A stretch of 64,000 nucleotides of DNA from Mucilaginibacter aquariorum (GTDB taxonomy: Bacteria; Bacteroidota; Bacteroidia; Sphingobacteriales; Sphingobacteriaceae): assembly GCF_024498135.1 (NCBI RefSeq), contig NZ_JANHOH010000006.1:62001-126000 (forward strand), in the 5' to 3' direction. Under the pieces are notes generated by a model. That model made no database searches. It was not told where the DNA came from and saw only the letters and a list, made by a program, of their open reading frames with translations. Of this stretch, positions 25,195 to 34,699 are shown piece after piece. The translations under genes and the position numbers were made by a program. Each line of letters opens with the position of its first letter. Positions within the stretch are counted from its first letter, which is position 1.

Positions 25195-26508
25195 TTATTC
25201 AGTACTAACGCGCCAGATGCGGTTACTGGTATCATCGGCAACAAGTAGCGAACCATCTTTGGCTATAGCCACGCCAACCGGGCGTCCGTACACTTCCCGC
25301 TTTTCTAAATTGGCAACAAAGCCGGTTAAAAAATCCTCCATTTGCGGGGCTGGCTTATTATTAACAAATGGTACAAAACCAACTTTATAACCAGATATCA
25401 CCGACCTGTTCCATGAGCCATGCTGACCAATGAACGCGCCATTTTTATACCTTACCGGGAACTTATTGCCATTGTAAAATACCAGGCCTAACGATGCGGT
25501 ATGCGGGCCTAAAGACAGATCGGGGGTTAGGGTCTTCTGCACCATATCGGGCCGTTTAACTTTCAATCGTGGGTCTTCATGCGGGCCGAAGTATGCCCAT
25601 GGCCAGCCGTAAAACCCGCCTTGCTTTACGCTGGTCAGGTAATCGGGTACCAGTTCATCACCCAGGTCATCACGCTCGTTAACTACCGTGTACAACACAT
25701 CCGTCCCTGGCTGAAGATCAATGCCTACAGGGTTGCGCAACCCGCTTGCGTAAATGCGTTCGCCTGTGCCATCCGGGTTTATTTCGAGTATATTGGCACG
25801 GCGCATCTCGTTCTCCAGGCCATGTTCGGCAACATTACTGCCCGAACCTACCGAAATATAGATCTTTGTACCCGTGCTGTTGGCGCGCAGGTTGCGTGTC
25901 CAGTGGTTGTTATACCCACCGGCAGGTAAAGCCAATATCATTTTACCCGGTGTAGTGATCTTTGTTTGCCCGGTATTATAATCATATTTCCAAAGCCCAT
26001 CGGTATTGGCCACGTAAAACGAGTTGCCTAAAATCAGCATACCATACGGCTGGTTTAAATGGCTCAAAAATACTTCCCGTTTATCGGGGATGCCGTCGCC
26101 ATTGCTATCGCGAAGAATAGAGATCTGGTTGGCGCTTTTGCCCAGGTTTTGCGATGCAGCTACACCTATTATTTTGGCACCTATCTTTTTTATCCCTTTA
26201 ACCTCGGTATTAGCTTCTGATACAAAAATATCCCCGTTAGGGGCCACATAAATATTGCGTGGGTTCCTTAAGCTATCAGCAAATAAATTAACCCTGAAAC
26301 CGGTGGGAGCTACCGGCATTTTACCTGCAGGCCAGCCAATCACCTTGCAATAATTACTTACCGATTTTGTTCCATACGGTGCCGGGAGCTTAACCTCCTG
26401 CTTCGTAGGTGTATTGACCGCCGCGGCCTTAGTTTGATCTGCCTTTTTTTGTTTACAACCCGCCGCCAGTAAAACAATGCCGGTTATATATAGTAAATAA
26501 GTTTTCAT
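25195..26508 (-). CDS. PQQ-type glucose/sorbosone dehydrogenase family lipoprotein
   Basis: A 437-residue lipoprotein (lipobox LAAGC, Cys near residue 18). The mature part is a six-bladed beta-propeller of the GSDH/sorbosone dehydrogenase family: GFRVNLFADSLRNPRNIYVAPNGDIFVSEA, RANILEINPDGTGERIYASGLRNPVGIDL, GGFYGWPWAYFGP and IGQHGSWNRS near the C-terminal third. Such proteins bind PQQ and calcium and oxidise sugars in the periplasm; whether PQQ is made here is unknown. It lies just upstream of the TonB receptor on the same strand, so both may form one transcript. The upstream gap is shared with the divergent T9SS protein. Confidence 0.88.
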   Translation of the reverse strand: MKTYLLYITGIVLLAAGCKQKKADQTKAAAVNTPTKQEVKLPAPYGTKSVSNYCKVIGWPAGKMPVAPTGFRVNLFADSLRNPRNIYVAPNGDIFVSEANTEVKGIKKIGAKIIGVAASQNLGKSANQISILRDSNGDGIPDKREVFLSHLNQPYGMLILGNSFYVANTDGLWKYDYNTGQTKITTPGKMILALPAGGYNNHWTRNLRANSTGTKIYISVGSGSNVAEHGLENEMRRANILEINPDGTGERIYASGLRNPVGIDLQPGTDVLYTVVNERDDLGDELVPDYLTSVKQGGFYGWPWAYFGPHEDPRLKVKRPDMVQKTLTPDLSLGPHTASLGLVFYNGNKFPVRYKNGAFIGQHGSWNRSVISGYKVGFVPFVNNKPAPQMEDFLTGFVANLEKREVYGRPVGVAIAKDGSLLVADDTSNRIWRVSTE

Positions 26509-26620
26509 GATGGTGCTTTAGCTGGATAAATAACCTATTGGCATATTTATTTGTTTTGTAACTGCCTAAGTGTAAATGCCTTTATTACAAAGATTAAGGC
26601 AATAATCTGACAAAAAAATA

Positions 26621-26628
26621 TATTTTTG
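26621..26628 (+). promoter_or_regulatory. -7 element of the first T9SS protein gene
   Basis: TATTTTTG exactly matches TAnnTTTG and ends 23 bases before the ATG. The same octamer in similar surroundings (AAAAATATATTTTTG versus AAAGATATATTTTTG) precedes the tandem paralogue at 28679-28686. No good -33 box is seen. A TGCCTT/AAGGCA inverted repeat (26577-26601) lies just upstream. Confidence 0.5.
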
Positions 26629-26651
26629 GATAAGCCTGTATATCAGCACCA

Positions 26652-28607
26652 ATGCTAACCAATAAATGCCTGCTATTATCGGTATTTGCCATATTTTTCA
26701 CCCTAAAGGTGGGGGCGCAAAACAGCCTGGGCGACCCTGTGCTTAACGAAGACTTTGGCTTTGGTACTAATTATACACCGGTAGGCCGCCCGCTGAACGA
26801 TGATTACAGCACGATGAAGGCGGGCGGCGACGGCGGCAGGTGCCCAAACCCGGGGGCATATTTGATACTGAATAGCTCGGCAGGGTGCTACGGGGATAGT
26901 TTTAAAACCATCAATTTTGACCACAGCGGCACAAACCCATTTGGCTATTTAATGATGGTAAATGGGGATAGCAAGCCTGTAATATATTATACCCGTATTA
27001 TTGAGGGAGGTAAATTTTGCGGCGGTGCAAAATACCAGTTCGCCGCTTACCTAAGCAATATCAACATAGGTATGCCGCGGCCTGACGGATATGTTGATGC
27101 CGATGTGAAATTTACCGTTAAATCATCTACCGGTGCGGTTTTAGCTACTTATAATACAGGCCCGCTTAACCCGGATGATAGCTTTAAGCAATACTATGTA
27201 GACTTTATCGCCCCTAATGATGGAAAAGGTGTTACCATAGAACTAAGTAATAATGCCTTGACCGGTACAGTTGGTAACGATTTTGCCATGGATGATATTA
27301 CCGTTAAGGCCTATGGCCCGGTAATAGATATTGGTATTGGCACTGTGGCTGGCCCTGCGGCAATAACACAAACCCAGTGTTTAGATGCCGGCCCCCAAAC
27401 ATACCTTTTAAAGTCGTTTGTACATAACATTGCTTCGCCGCAGTACCAGTGGCAATCAAACATTAATAACGCCGGATGGACAAACATCACAGGGGCAAAA
27501 AGTAAAGATTTTAACCTGGCAACAGAATTTAAAAACCCCACCGTTGGCAAATATCAGTATCGTATAGGGATTTTAAGCGCGCCCGGGGCATCATTAAACT
27601 GCCAGACATTCTCGCTGCCCATAACTATTGATGTAGTTAAAAACCCAAGTTTTACGCTTCCTGATACAATATCGGTTTGCGAAGGAAAAAATTTGTCGTT
27701 ACATGCTGACGGCGGTACCTCTTTTCTATGGACATTGCCTGATAACAGCACTTCTGGGCAGCATTTCTTAGAGATACCTAATGCTTCAAAAAGTAATGAA
27801 GGCCGTTATATAGTGGTTATTACCGGGGATAACTGCACATCTATAACCCAAACGTGGGTGGTTGTAGGGAAACCTATTTTTGCTGCAGTGGACGATACAA
27901 ACCCCATAATTTGCGAAGGTGATGCCGTGCAATTAGGGGCTAACGGGGGCACAACTTATAAATGGACACCATCTATCGGTTTAGACCATGATGACGTGGC
28001 TAAACCAATGGCCAGCCCCACTATTACTACTGAATATAATGTTGTAATAAATAATGGCGCTTGCGAAGAATATAGAACAGTTACGGTTAAGGTAATTAAA
28101 AAGCCAAAGGCAGATGCCGGTAAAGATAAGGCTATACAAGAAGGAGACGCCGTAAAGCTTGATGGCGCAATTGTTGCCGGTAATATTGCTAATTATTATT
28201 GGACATCGTCTGATAATACAAGCTATCTTACATCGCTTACGCCTGTGGTAAACCCTACCGAAAGCACAACTTATACCCTCCACCTCGAATCGAGCGACAA
28301 TTGCGGGACGGCAAGCGATAACGTTTTTGTGCGTGTGTTTAAAAAACTAACCATCCCCACAACTATTACACCTAATAACGATGGCGTAAATGATATATGG
28401 AATATTGATAAGTTAATTACCTATCCCGAGAGCGTGCTTACTGTTTATACGCGGGATGGACATGAGGTGTTCAGGACTGTGGGCGATGCAAAACACTGGA
28501 ACGGAATTTATCAGGGCAGACAACTCCCGGCCGGGGTGTACTATTACGCTATCGACCTTAAAAATAATTTGCCAAAAAAAGCGGGTTGGGTAATGCTGGT
28601 ACGGTAG
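26652..28607 (+). CDS. Secreted Ig/PKD-domain protein with T9SS type B sorting domain (copy 1)
   Basis: A 651-residue surface or secreted protein with signal peptide (CLLLSVFAIFFTLKVGAQ). The first 210 residues form a lectin-like jelly-roll domain (SLGDPVLNEDFGFGTNYTP, CGGAKYQFAAYLSNI, DFAMDDITVKAYGP). Then come Ig-like/PKD repeats (YQWQSNINNAGWTNITGAKS, ICEGDAVQLGANGGTTYKWTP, ADAGKDKAIQEGDAVKLDG). The last 85 residues are the gliding-motility-associated C-terminal domain (TIPTTITPNNDGVNDIWNI, YTRDGHEVFR, LPAGVYYYAIDLKN), the type B signal for type IX secretion. It is a tandem paralogue of the next gene and probably an adhesin or matrix protein. Confidence 0.9.
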   Translation: MLTNKCLLLSVFAIFFTLKVGAQNSLGDPVLNEDFGFGTNYTPVGRPLNDDYSTMKAGGDGGRCPNPGAYLILNSSAGCYGDSFKTINFDHSGTNPFGYLMMVNGDSKPVIYYTRIIEGGKFCGGAKYQFAAYLSNINIGMPRPDGYVDADVKFTVKSSTGAVLATYNTGPLNPDDSFKQYYVDFIAPNDGKGVTIELSNNALTGTVGNDFAMDDITVKAYGPVIDIGIGTVAGPAAITQTQCLDAGPQTYLLKSFVHNIASPQYQWQSNINNAGWTNITGAKSKDFNLATEFKNPTVGKYQYRIGILSAPGASLNCQTFSLPITIDVVKNPSFTLPDTISVCEGKNLSLHADGGTSFLWTLPDNSTSGQHFLEIPNASKSNEGRYIVVITGDNCTSITQTWVVVGKPIFAAVDDTNPIICEGDAVQLGANGGTTYKWTPSIGLDHDDVAKPMASPTITTEYNVVINNGACEEYRTVTVKVIKKPKADAGKDKAIQEGDAVKLDGAIVAGNIANYYWTSSDNTSYLTSLTPVVNPTESTTYTLHLESSDNCGTASDNVFVRVFKKLTIPTTITPNNDGVNDIWNIDKLITYPESVLTVYTRDGHEVFRTVGDAKHWNGIYQGRQLPAGVYYYAIDLKNNLPKKAGWVMLVR

Positions 28608-28678
28608 TGGCAATATCCTATTAAATAATTTAATTTGAGCTAATTGTACAATACACATACAACATTGATAAAAAGATA

Positions 28679-28686
28679 TATTTTTG
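28679..28686 (+). promoter_or_regulatory. -7 element of the second T9SS protein gene
   Basis: TATTTTTG, an exact -7 match, ends 28 bases before the ATG at 28715 and repeats the context found before the first copy, so each paralogue seems to have its own promoter. Confidence 0.5.
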
Positions 28687-28714
28687 AGCCCCTACTGTTT
28701 GTACAACAGCACCT

Positions 28715-30676
28715 ATGCAATTTAAACTGAAGTTTTTTTTACCGGTACTTTTGCTGCTTTTTAGTGCGCCGGTATTTGCACAGGTATCCCCGGGCAGTTT
28801 AGGCGACCCGGTATTTACGTTCGATTTTGGGTCGGGAAATACGCCCCAGTTTCCCATAACATCTTATACTTATGTGGCAGGTTCATGCCCCGAGGATGGT
28901 AGTTACTCGCTGTCAAAAACCGAAACCGGGTGCCATGATGATACCTGGCATAGGGTGTTAAAAGACCACACCGGGAATGATGGTTATATGATGGTAGTGA
29001 ATGCAGATACTGCAAAAGGGAAAGAATTTTTTAGTAAACAATCAACTATTGAAGGGACGAATGTTGGAGTCCTATGTGAAAATACTAAGTATGAATTTTC
29101 TGCTTATATCTTGAACCTGATCAAGGCTGGTCAAAATGGCTTTATAGAGCCAAGGATCTCTTTTATTTTTGAAACATTGGGTGGCGAGCGTATTGGTTTT
29201 CCTTATACTGTAGATGTACACGCAACGAGCGACCCCAATGGTTGGCTTAAATACGCCACCTATATTACTACACCGCACGGTGAGACCGCGGTTGTCGTAA
29301 AAATGGTTAATGATGCTCCGGGCGGCAACGGTAACGATCTTTTGCTGGATGATATAGCCTTTAGGCCGTACGGTCCAATTGTGCAGGCCGGGTTTGATGG
29401 TAAGGCAACTGCAACAGAGCAAAAAGCATGCGAGGGAGATATGGCAACAGACACAATAAAAGCTGATGTTGGGCCGGAATATACTGCACCTGCTTATCAA
29501 TGGCAAAACAGCACTGATGATGGCTATACCTGGGCTAATATAACTAATGAGACAAATACAACACTTATTATACCACCTCATCCATCGCAACTAGGTAATT
29601 ACCAATACCGTTTAGTGGTTGCTGAGGAAGGTAATATTAACTCTTTAAGCTGCCGCGTGTATTCTAATCCTGTTACCATAAAGGTAACTTCTTATCCAAA
29701 CCCACCCGAATTTCCCCCGGTACCTGTTTGCGAGGGCGATGTACTAAGGCTACCGGCAACAGGTGGTGTTAGTTATAAATGGACACTGCCTGATAGTTCG
29801 GTAATTACCCAAAACCCGCTTATAATACCGTATGCAAGCATGGCTGATAAAGGCCTCTATAAGGTAGAGATAATATCCGCGGCAAATTGTTCAACCTTCC
29901 GGGATGTAACTGTTACGGTTAACCCCAAACCGGTTGTTACTATAGACCCGATCCAGCCCATTTGTAAAGGTAGCAGCGGTACCCGGTTAACGGCATCCGT
30001 AAATGAAGCGGGCCCGTATACCTACAGTTGGTTACCTGCTACAGGTTTATCAGATGCGAATGCATCCAACCCAATGGCCAGCCCCAATATTTCAACGCTT
30101 TATACCGTTATTGCAACCAATAGTATTACTACTTGCTCCGACACCACGCAAATACGGGTGGAGGTGCTTGATCTGCCGGTTGCAAATGCAGGTAATGATA
30201 AAAAGATCTTTGAAGGGCAATCCATAAAACTGGATGGCACCGCAACAGGGGATATTGCAACTTATACCTGGTCGCCGCCCGATTACCTGGACGATCCGCA
30301 TTCGCCAACGCCCATGGCATCGCCACCGCATAATATGCCCTACCTGCTTACCGTAACATCAACCAATGGCTGCGGTACCGATGCAGATGGGGTATTTGTG
30401 AGGGTATACCAAAAGATTGTTATCCCCAGCACCTTCACCCCCAATAACGATGGGGTAAATGATATATGGAATATTGAAGCTTTAGAAACCTATCCGCTGG
30501 GCACTATAACAGTTTATACCCGCAATGGGAAACAGGTTTTTCAGAGCAAGGGTTACGGCAAACCCTGGGACGGAAAACTTAACGGGGCTTTGCTTCCAAC
30601 GGGCACCTATTACTATGTTATCGATCTTAAAAATGATACCCCAAACCTATCGGGCTGGGTATTGCTGGTGCGGTAG
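28715..30676 (+). CDS. Secreted Ig/PKD-domain protein with T9SS type B sorting domain (copy 2)
   Basis: A 653-residue paralogue of the preceding protein with the same plan: signal peptide (FFLPVLLLLFSAPVFAQ), N-terminal jelly-roll-type domain (SLGDPVFTFDFGSGNTPQFP, CENTKYEFSAYILNLI, NDLLLDDIAFRPYGP), Ig/PKD repeats (YQWQNSTDDGYTWANITNE, VCEGDVLRLPATGGVSYKWTLPDS, ANAGNDKKIFEGQSIKLDG) and the type B sorting domain (VIPSTFTPNNDGVNDIWNI, VYTRNGKQVFQSKG, LPTGTYYYVIDLKN). The C-terminal domain is the most conserved part between the two copies, while the N-terminal ligand region has diverged. It ends 3 bases from the convergent flavin reductase gene. Confidence 0.9.
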   Translation: MQFKLKFFLPVLLLLFSAPVFAQVSPGSLGDPVFTFDFGSGNTPQFPITSYTYVAGSCPEDGSYSLSKTETGCHDDTWHRVLKDHTGNDGYMMVVNADTAKGKEFFSKQSTIEGTNVGVLCENTKYEFSAYILNLIKAGQNGFIEPRISFIFETLGGERIGFPYTVDVHATSDPNGWLKYATYITTPHGETAVVVKMVNDAPGGNGNDLLLDDIAFRPYGPIVQAGFDGKATATEQKACEGDMATDTIKADVGPEYTAPAYQWQNSTDDGYTWANITNETNTTLIIPPHPSQLGNYQYRLVVAEEGNINSLSCRVYSNPVTIKVTSYPNPPEFPPVPVCEGDVLRLPATGGVSYKWTLPDSSVITQNPLIIPYASMADKGLYKVEIISAANCSTFRDVTVTVNPKPVVTIDPIQPICKGSSGTRLTASVNEAGPYTYSWLPATGLSDANASNPMASPNISTLYTVIATNSITTCSDTTQIRVEVLDLPVANAGNDKKIFEGQSIKLDGTATGDIATYTWSPPDYLDDPHSPTPMASPPHNMPYLLTVTSTNGCGTDADGVFVRVYQKIVIPSTFTPNNDGVNDIWNIEALETYPLGTITVYTRNGKQVFQSKGYGKPWDGKLNGALLPTGTYYYVIDLKNDTPNLSGWVLLVR

Positions 30677-30679
30677 CGT

Positions 30680-31201
30680 TTAAAACTTGATAAACTTATC
30701 CATCTGCTCGTTAGTATAACGCAGGGTATCTTCCTGGGTAAGGTTGCCTTCGTCATCCATTTCTTTACGGATAGACCCGATATGAAGTTTTAACGGCATA
30801 ACATGCAGGTTAAGATAATGGCATACTCCTGTAAAATGGTCAATACCACGAATATTGCCATACTTGCCAGAGGATAGGCCAACCAGTGCCGCCTTCTTAT
30901 CATAAAAGCTTTCGGGGAAGCTGCAGGCATCAACAAAAACCTTTAAAATGCCGGGGTAGCTACCGTTATACTCGGGTATAATAAACAGGAACTTATCGGT
31001 TGCCGTAATAATGTTTTGTATTGTTGTAAAGGCTTCGCTGCGTTTGCCATACAAGTCGGTCTCCGTTATATTTGGGGGTAATTGGGTCAATGATAGCAAA
31101 CTGGTTTCCATACCCTTTGCGGCCAGCTGTTTTTTATAATATTCGGCAAGTTTTAAGGTTGAGCTTCCGGGGCGGTTAGTTGATGATATAATGGTGACCA
31201 T
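30680..31201 (-). CDS. NADPH-dependent FMN reductase family protein
   Basis: A 173-residue flavodoxin-like protein: ISSTNRPGSSTLKLAEYY is the FMN phosphate-binding loop (SxxRxxS type), and PEYNGSYPGILKVFVDACS matches the PEYN-S-P segment that binds the flavin ring. GLSSGKYGNIRGIDHF follows. Family members reduce FMN, quinones or azo compounds with NADPH. It is monocistronic; its upstream gap to parA is filled by a family C repeat and its stop lies 3 bases from that of the T9SS gene. Confidence 0.9.
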   Translation of the reverse strand: MVTIISSTNRPGSSTLKLAEYYKKQLAAKGMETSLLSLTQLPPNITETDLYGKRSEAFTTIQNIITATDKFLFIIPEYNGSYPGILKVFVDACSFPESFYDKKAALVGLSSGKYGNIRGIDHFTGVCHYLNLHVMPLKLHIGSIRKEMDDEGNLTQEDTLRYTNEQMDKFIKF

Positions 31202-31204
31202 TTT

Positions 31205-31310
31205 TATTTATTGATTTAGTGATTGATTGAATTATTGAATAATAAGATGGATCTTGGTTGATAGACAGCCTGTTACAATCAATAAATCTATAATTCAATA
31301 AATCAACAAT
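31205..31310. repeat. AT-rich word-like repeat (family C)
   Basis: TTATTGATTTAGTGATTGAT and AATCAATAAATCTATAATTC words form two imperfectly complementary arms around a GC-richer centre (TTGATAGACAGCCTG). It fills the first part of the 267-base gap before parA; the rest holds TATCTTTA (31370-31377), a possible -7 box with a long leader. Confidence 0.5.
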
Positions 31311-31468
31311 TGCCCCCAACAATGTTTGTAAGTTGGCAAAACTGTTAATTTCTCAATTGTTTAAATCCGTATCTTTAGCGGCGGATAAAAAAACAGTACA
31401 AACATAGAAATTTCTATTCCTGTTTTTCGTTGTAATAAACCGCTTTATAAATTTTTTGTAAATACATA

Positions 31469-32272
31469 ATGGGTAAAATTATTGCTTTAGCTAATCAAAA
31501 AGGTGGCGTTGGGAAAACAACATCATCAATAAACCTTGCCGCGAGTTTAGCAGTGCTTGAATACAGGACTTTACTGGTTGATGCCGACCCGCAGGCTAAC
31601 TCAACTTCGGGGATAGGTTTTGATCCGCGCAATATCAAAAACAGCATTTACGAATGTATTATTAATGATATTGATCCGCATGATGCTATCCAGAAAACCG
31701 AAACACCAAACCTTGACCTTTTGCCCGCGCATATTGACCTGGTTGGTGCCGAAATAGAAATGATAAACCTAACTAACCGCGAGTTTAAAATGAAAGCGGT
31801 TTTAGAGAGCATACGTAACGAGTACGATTTCATCATTATAGATTGCTCTCCATCGTTAGGCTTGATCACAATTAATGCCCTAACCGCTGCAGATTCGGTT
31901 ATTATACCCGTACAATGCGAATATTTCGCGTTAGAAGGTTTAGGCAAATTATTAAACACTATAAAAATTGTACAATCGCGCTTAAATACACAATTACAGA
32001 TAGAAGGTATATTGCTTACCATGTATGATGTGCGTTTAAGGTTATCAAACCAAGTGGTAGATGAGGTGCGTACCCATTTCGAAGATATGGTGTTTGATAC
32101 CATTATACAACGCAATACCCGCTTAAGCGAAGCACCAAGCTTTGGCGTATCAGTAATTATGCACGATGCAAACTGTAAAGGAGCCGTAAACTATTTAAAC
32201 CTTGCCCGCGAGATCCTTCGCAAGAATGGTTTGGTTAATAACGAAGAACTGGCCACCACAGTAACAGCTTAA
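31469..32272 (+). CDS. parA: Chromosome-partitioning ATPase ParA
   Basis: A 267-residue deviant Walker-type ATPase. IIALANQKGGVGKTTSSINLA gives the deviant Walker A (KGGVGKT) near residues 10-16, VDADPQANST the Walker A' Asp, and FIIIDCSPSLG the Walker B region. CEYFALEGLGKLLNTI and GILLTMYDVRLRLSNQVV are typical of chromosomal Soj/ParA proteins, which lack an N-terminal DNA-binding extension. It works with ParB (5 bases downstream) on parS sites to segregate the origin region. It opens the run parA-parB-DUF5683-dapB-lepB, an order seen in related Bacteroidota. Confidence 0.97.
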   Translation: MGKIIALANQKGGVGKTTSSINLAASLAVLEYRTLLVDADPQANSTSGIGFDPRNIKNSIYECIINDIDPHDAIQKTETPNLDLLPAHIDLVGAEIEMINLTNREFKMKAVLESIRNEYDFIIIDCSPSLGLITINALTAADSVIIPVQCEYFALEGLGKLLNTIKIVQSRLNTQLQIEGILLTMYDVRLRLSNQVVDEVRTHFEDMVFDTIIQRNTRLSEAPSFGVSVIMHDANCKGAVNYLNLAREILRKNGLVNNEELATTVTA

Positions 32273-32277
32273 CAAAA

Positions 32278-33192
32278 ATGAGTACAGAAAAAAGAAACGC
32301 TCTTGGAAAAGGGTTAAGCGCCCTGTTAAACGATTCTCCGAACGTAAATCCCAATAAAAATAGCTATTCCAACCCATCTAACCCGGTATCAGAACTGGAT
32401 AGTTTGGGATCGGTAAACGAGATAAAGATAAGCGAGATAGAGGTTAACCCTTTTCAGCCGCGTACCGAGTTTGATGAACAGGCCCTGGCCGATCTATCAG
32501 CCTCTATAAAGCTGCAGGGGTTGATACAGCCCATCACTGTAAGGCGGGTTAATTCGCATTCTTATCAGCTAATATCAGGCGAGCGCAGGCTGCGTGCATC
32601 AAAAATGGCAGGCCTTAAGCAGATACCTGCTTATGTACGTACCGCTAACGACCAGCAGATGCTGGAAATGGCGCTTATAGAGAATATACAGCGCGAAAAC
32701 CTTAATGCCATTGAGGTTGCCCTAAGCTTTCAGCGAATGATTGATGAGTGCAGCTTAAAACAGGAAGAACTGGGCGATCGCGTAAGCAAGAACCGCTCTA
32801 CCGTTACCAATTACCTGAGGCTGTTAAAATTGCCGCCAACCATACAGGCATCTATCCGCGATGGCGGTATTAGCATGGGCCACGCCAAGGCTTTGCTGGC
32901 TGTTGAAGACCCAACCGTTCAGCTTTATATCCATCAGCAGATCATCAAAAATGAGCTGTCGGTACGTAAGGTAGAGGAGATGGTTAGGGAGATACAAAAA
33001 GCACCTGTAAAGAAAGAAGGCAAGCAACCCGAAACGTTATCTTACCAGCTGCAAAAGGTTGAAGATGACCTGGCATCAAAGTTTAGCACAAAGGTTAAGC
33101 TTAAAGTTAACAGCCAGGGCAATGGATCAATAGAAATACCGTTCTTATCCGAAGATGATCTGGGCCGTATACTTGAAATGCTGGATTGGTAA
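32278..33192 (+). CDS. parB: Chromosome-partitioning protein ParB
   Basis: A 304-residue CTP-dependent DNA clamp that loads at parS. Residues 6-16 carry the conserved ALGKGLSALL start. The N-terminal CTPase domain has NPFQPRTEFDEQALADLSASI, GLIQPITVRR and the GERRLRASKMAGL motif; ALIENIQRENLNAIE follows. A helix-turn-helix (EELGDRVSKNRSTVTNYLRLLKLP) lies near residues 160-185, and the C-terminus (KFSTKVKLKVNSQGNGSIEI) is the dimer domain. It starts 5 bases after parA and ends 3 bases before the next gene. Confidence 0.97.
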   Translation: MSTEKRNALGKGLSALLNDSPNVNPNKNSYSNPSNPVSELDSLGSVNEIKISEIEVNPFQPRTEFDEQALADLSASIKLQGLIQPITVRRVNSHSYQLISGERRLRASKMAGLKQIPAYVRTANDQQMLEMALIENIQRENLNAIEVALSFQRMIDECSLKQEELGDRVSKNRSTVTNYLRLLKLPPTIQASIRDGGISMGHAKALLAVEDPTVQLYIHQQIIKNELSVRKVEEMVREIQKAPVKKEGKQPETLSYQLQKVEDDLASKFSTKVKLKVNSQGNGSIEIPFLSEDDLGRILEMLDW

Positions 33193-33195
33193 AAC

Positions 33196-33897
33196 ATGTT
33201 CAAACAATTTTTAACTACTGTATTATTTTTAAGTTTCGCCCTTTTAGCAATGGGCCAGAATCCTGATACGCTGGCAAAAACCAAGGCGGATACAGCTGTT
33301 AAAAAAATTGATACTGTAAAAAAAACCTCCTTCGCGCCAAAAATTAAAAAGGAAAAAGTATATCATCCCGATAGTACCCACATACCAAGCCGTGCGGTAA
33401 AGCGATCGTTGATTTTGCCCGGCTGGGGGCAGGTGTATAACCATAAAATATGGAAAGTACCCCTTATTTATGCTGGTTTAGGCATGTTAGGTAACGCCGT
33501 TATTGTAAATTTAAAACAATACAAGATATTTTTAGCACTCGGCAAAATAACCAGAACAGGAGAGGTTCCCAGGGAGGGCGATCCCTTATACTCATCGTAC
33601 ATAAAGTATAAGAGGGAGTATGACCTGTATGTTGTAAATTACGGTGCATCAAACCCTGATCTTGAAAACGCGGCAAACGGCTATCAGCGTAACTTTCAGA
33701 TAAGTATTTTAAGCATACTAGCCGTATGGGGTGTGCAGGCTATTGATGCCTATATCGATGCGAAGTTCATAAGCTCGTACACGGTAGATAATAACCTGTC
33801 TATGAAAGTTACCCCAACGCTAATGAACCAACCTATGTTTGCATCAAATTTTAACACTACATTTATTCCGGGTATAAAATTTACCTTTACGCTTTAA
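33196..33897 (+). CDS. DUF5683 family membrane protein
   Basis: A 233-residue protein with a signal peptide (FLTTVLFLSFALLAMGQ), a Lys/Asp/Thr-rich linker, and the DUF5683 core SRAVKRSLILPGWGQVYNHKIWKVPLIYAGLGMLGNAV, which has the GWGQxYN motif before a membrane helix; a second helix is ISILSILAVWGVQAIDAYID. The family is specific to Bacteroidota, has no known function, and is regularly found after parB. It starts 3 bases after parB and is followed 36 bases on by dapB. Confidence 0.88.
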   Translation: MFKQFLTTVLFLSFALLAMGQNPDTLAKTKADTAVKKIDTVKKTSFAPKIKKEKVYHPDSTHIPSRAVKRSLILPGWGQVYNHKIWKVPLIYAGLGMLGNAVIVNLKQYKIFLALGKITRTGEVPREGDPLYSSYIKYKREYDLYVVNYGASNPDLENAANGYQRNFQISILSILAVWGVQAIDAYIDAKFISSYTVDNNLSMKVTPTLMNQPMFASNFNTTFIPGIKFTFTL

Positions 33898-33933
33898 AAT
33901 AAAAACAAAAGCATACAGCTAATAAACTTACGG

Positions 33934-34680
33934 ATGAAAATTGCATTGTTAGGTTACGGAAAAATGGGTAAGATAATCGAAAAGATAGCCCATGACCGTA
34001 AACACGAAATTGTATTAAAAATAGATTATACTAACCTTGATCAACTTACCACCGAAAACCTGCAAAAGGCGGATGTAGCTATTGAGTTTAGTACACCGGC
34101 AACCGTTTTAGGTAATATAGAAAGCTGCTTTAAAGCGGGTGTACCTGTTGTGGTGGGTACTACCGGCTGGCACCACGAAATGTCGCAGATAAAAGAGCAA
34201 TGCGAATTCAGTAAAAACTCCTTGATATATGCCACCAACTTTAGTGTTGGGGTAAATGTGTTTTTTCATGTAAACCGTATATTAGCCAAGCTAATGAACA
34301 ATTATCCGTATTATGATGTGCAGGTAGAAGAGATTCATCATACCCAAAAAATGGATTCGCCAAGCGGTACCGCTATAACCATTGCCGAAGGGATACTGGA
34401 TAATCTTGATGCTAAAAAGGACTGGGTTAATGTTTTAAGCGGCGATGCTGCTACTGATGATAATATCCAGGCCGATCAGTTACTGATAGAATCGCACCGG
34501 ATCGATAGCGTACCGGGTACCCACACCGTTATATACGATTCTGAAATAGATACGATAGAGTTTAAACATACCGCCCATAATCGTAATGGCTTTGCCTTAG
34601 GGGCAGTATTGGCCGCTGAATGGATAAAGGATAAAAAAGGTTTTTATTCTGTTGAGGATATGTTTGATTTTAATAAATAG
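33934..34680 (+). CDS. dapB: 4-hydroxy-tetrahydrodipicolinate reductase
   Basis: A 248-residue enzyme of lysine and diaminopimelate synthesis. The N-terminal NAD(P)-binding motif is IALLGYGKMGKIIEKIA. VVVGTTGWH and IYATNFSVGVNVFF precede the signature EEIHHTQKMDSPSGTA with the catalytic His pair and Lys, and FKHTAHNRNGFALGAVLAAEWI closes the protein. The length is normal for the Bacteroidota form, which is slightly shorter than that of enterobacteria. Its product feeds peptidoglycan synthesis, which fits its place among envelope genes. It is followed 19 bases on by lepB. Confidence 0.95.
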   Translation: MKIALLGYGKMGKIIEKIAHDRKHEIVLKIDYTNLDQLTTENLQKADVAIEFSTPATVLGNIESCFKAGVPVVVGTTGWHHEMSQIKEQCEFSKNSLIYATNFSVGVNVFFHVNRILAKLMNNYPYYDVQVEEIHHTQKMDSPSGTAITIAEGILDNLDAKKDWVNVLSGDAATDDNIQADQLLIESHRIDSVPGTHTVIYDSEIDTIEFKHTAHNRNGFALGAVLAAEWIKDKKGFYSVEDMFDFNK

Positions 34681-34699
34681 TAACCTAAATAATAGCACA

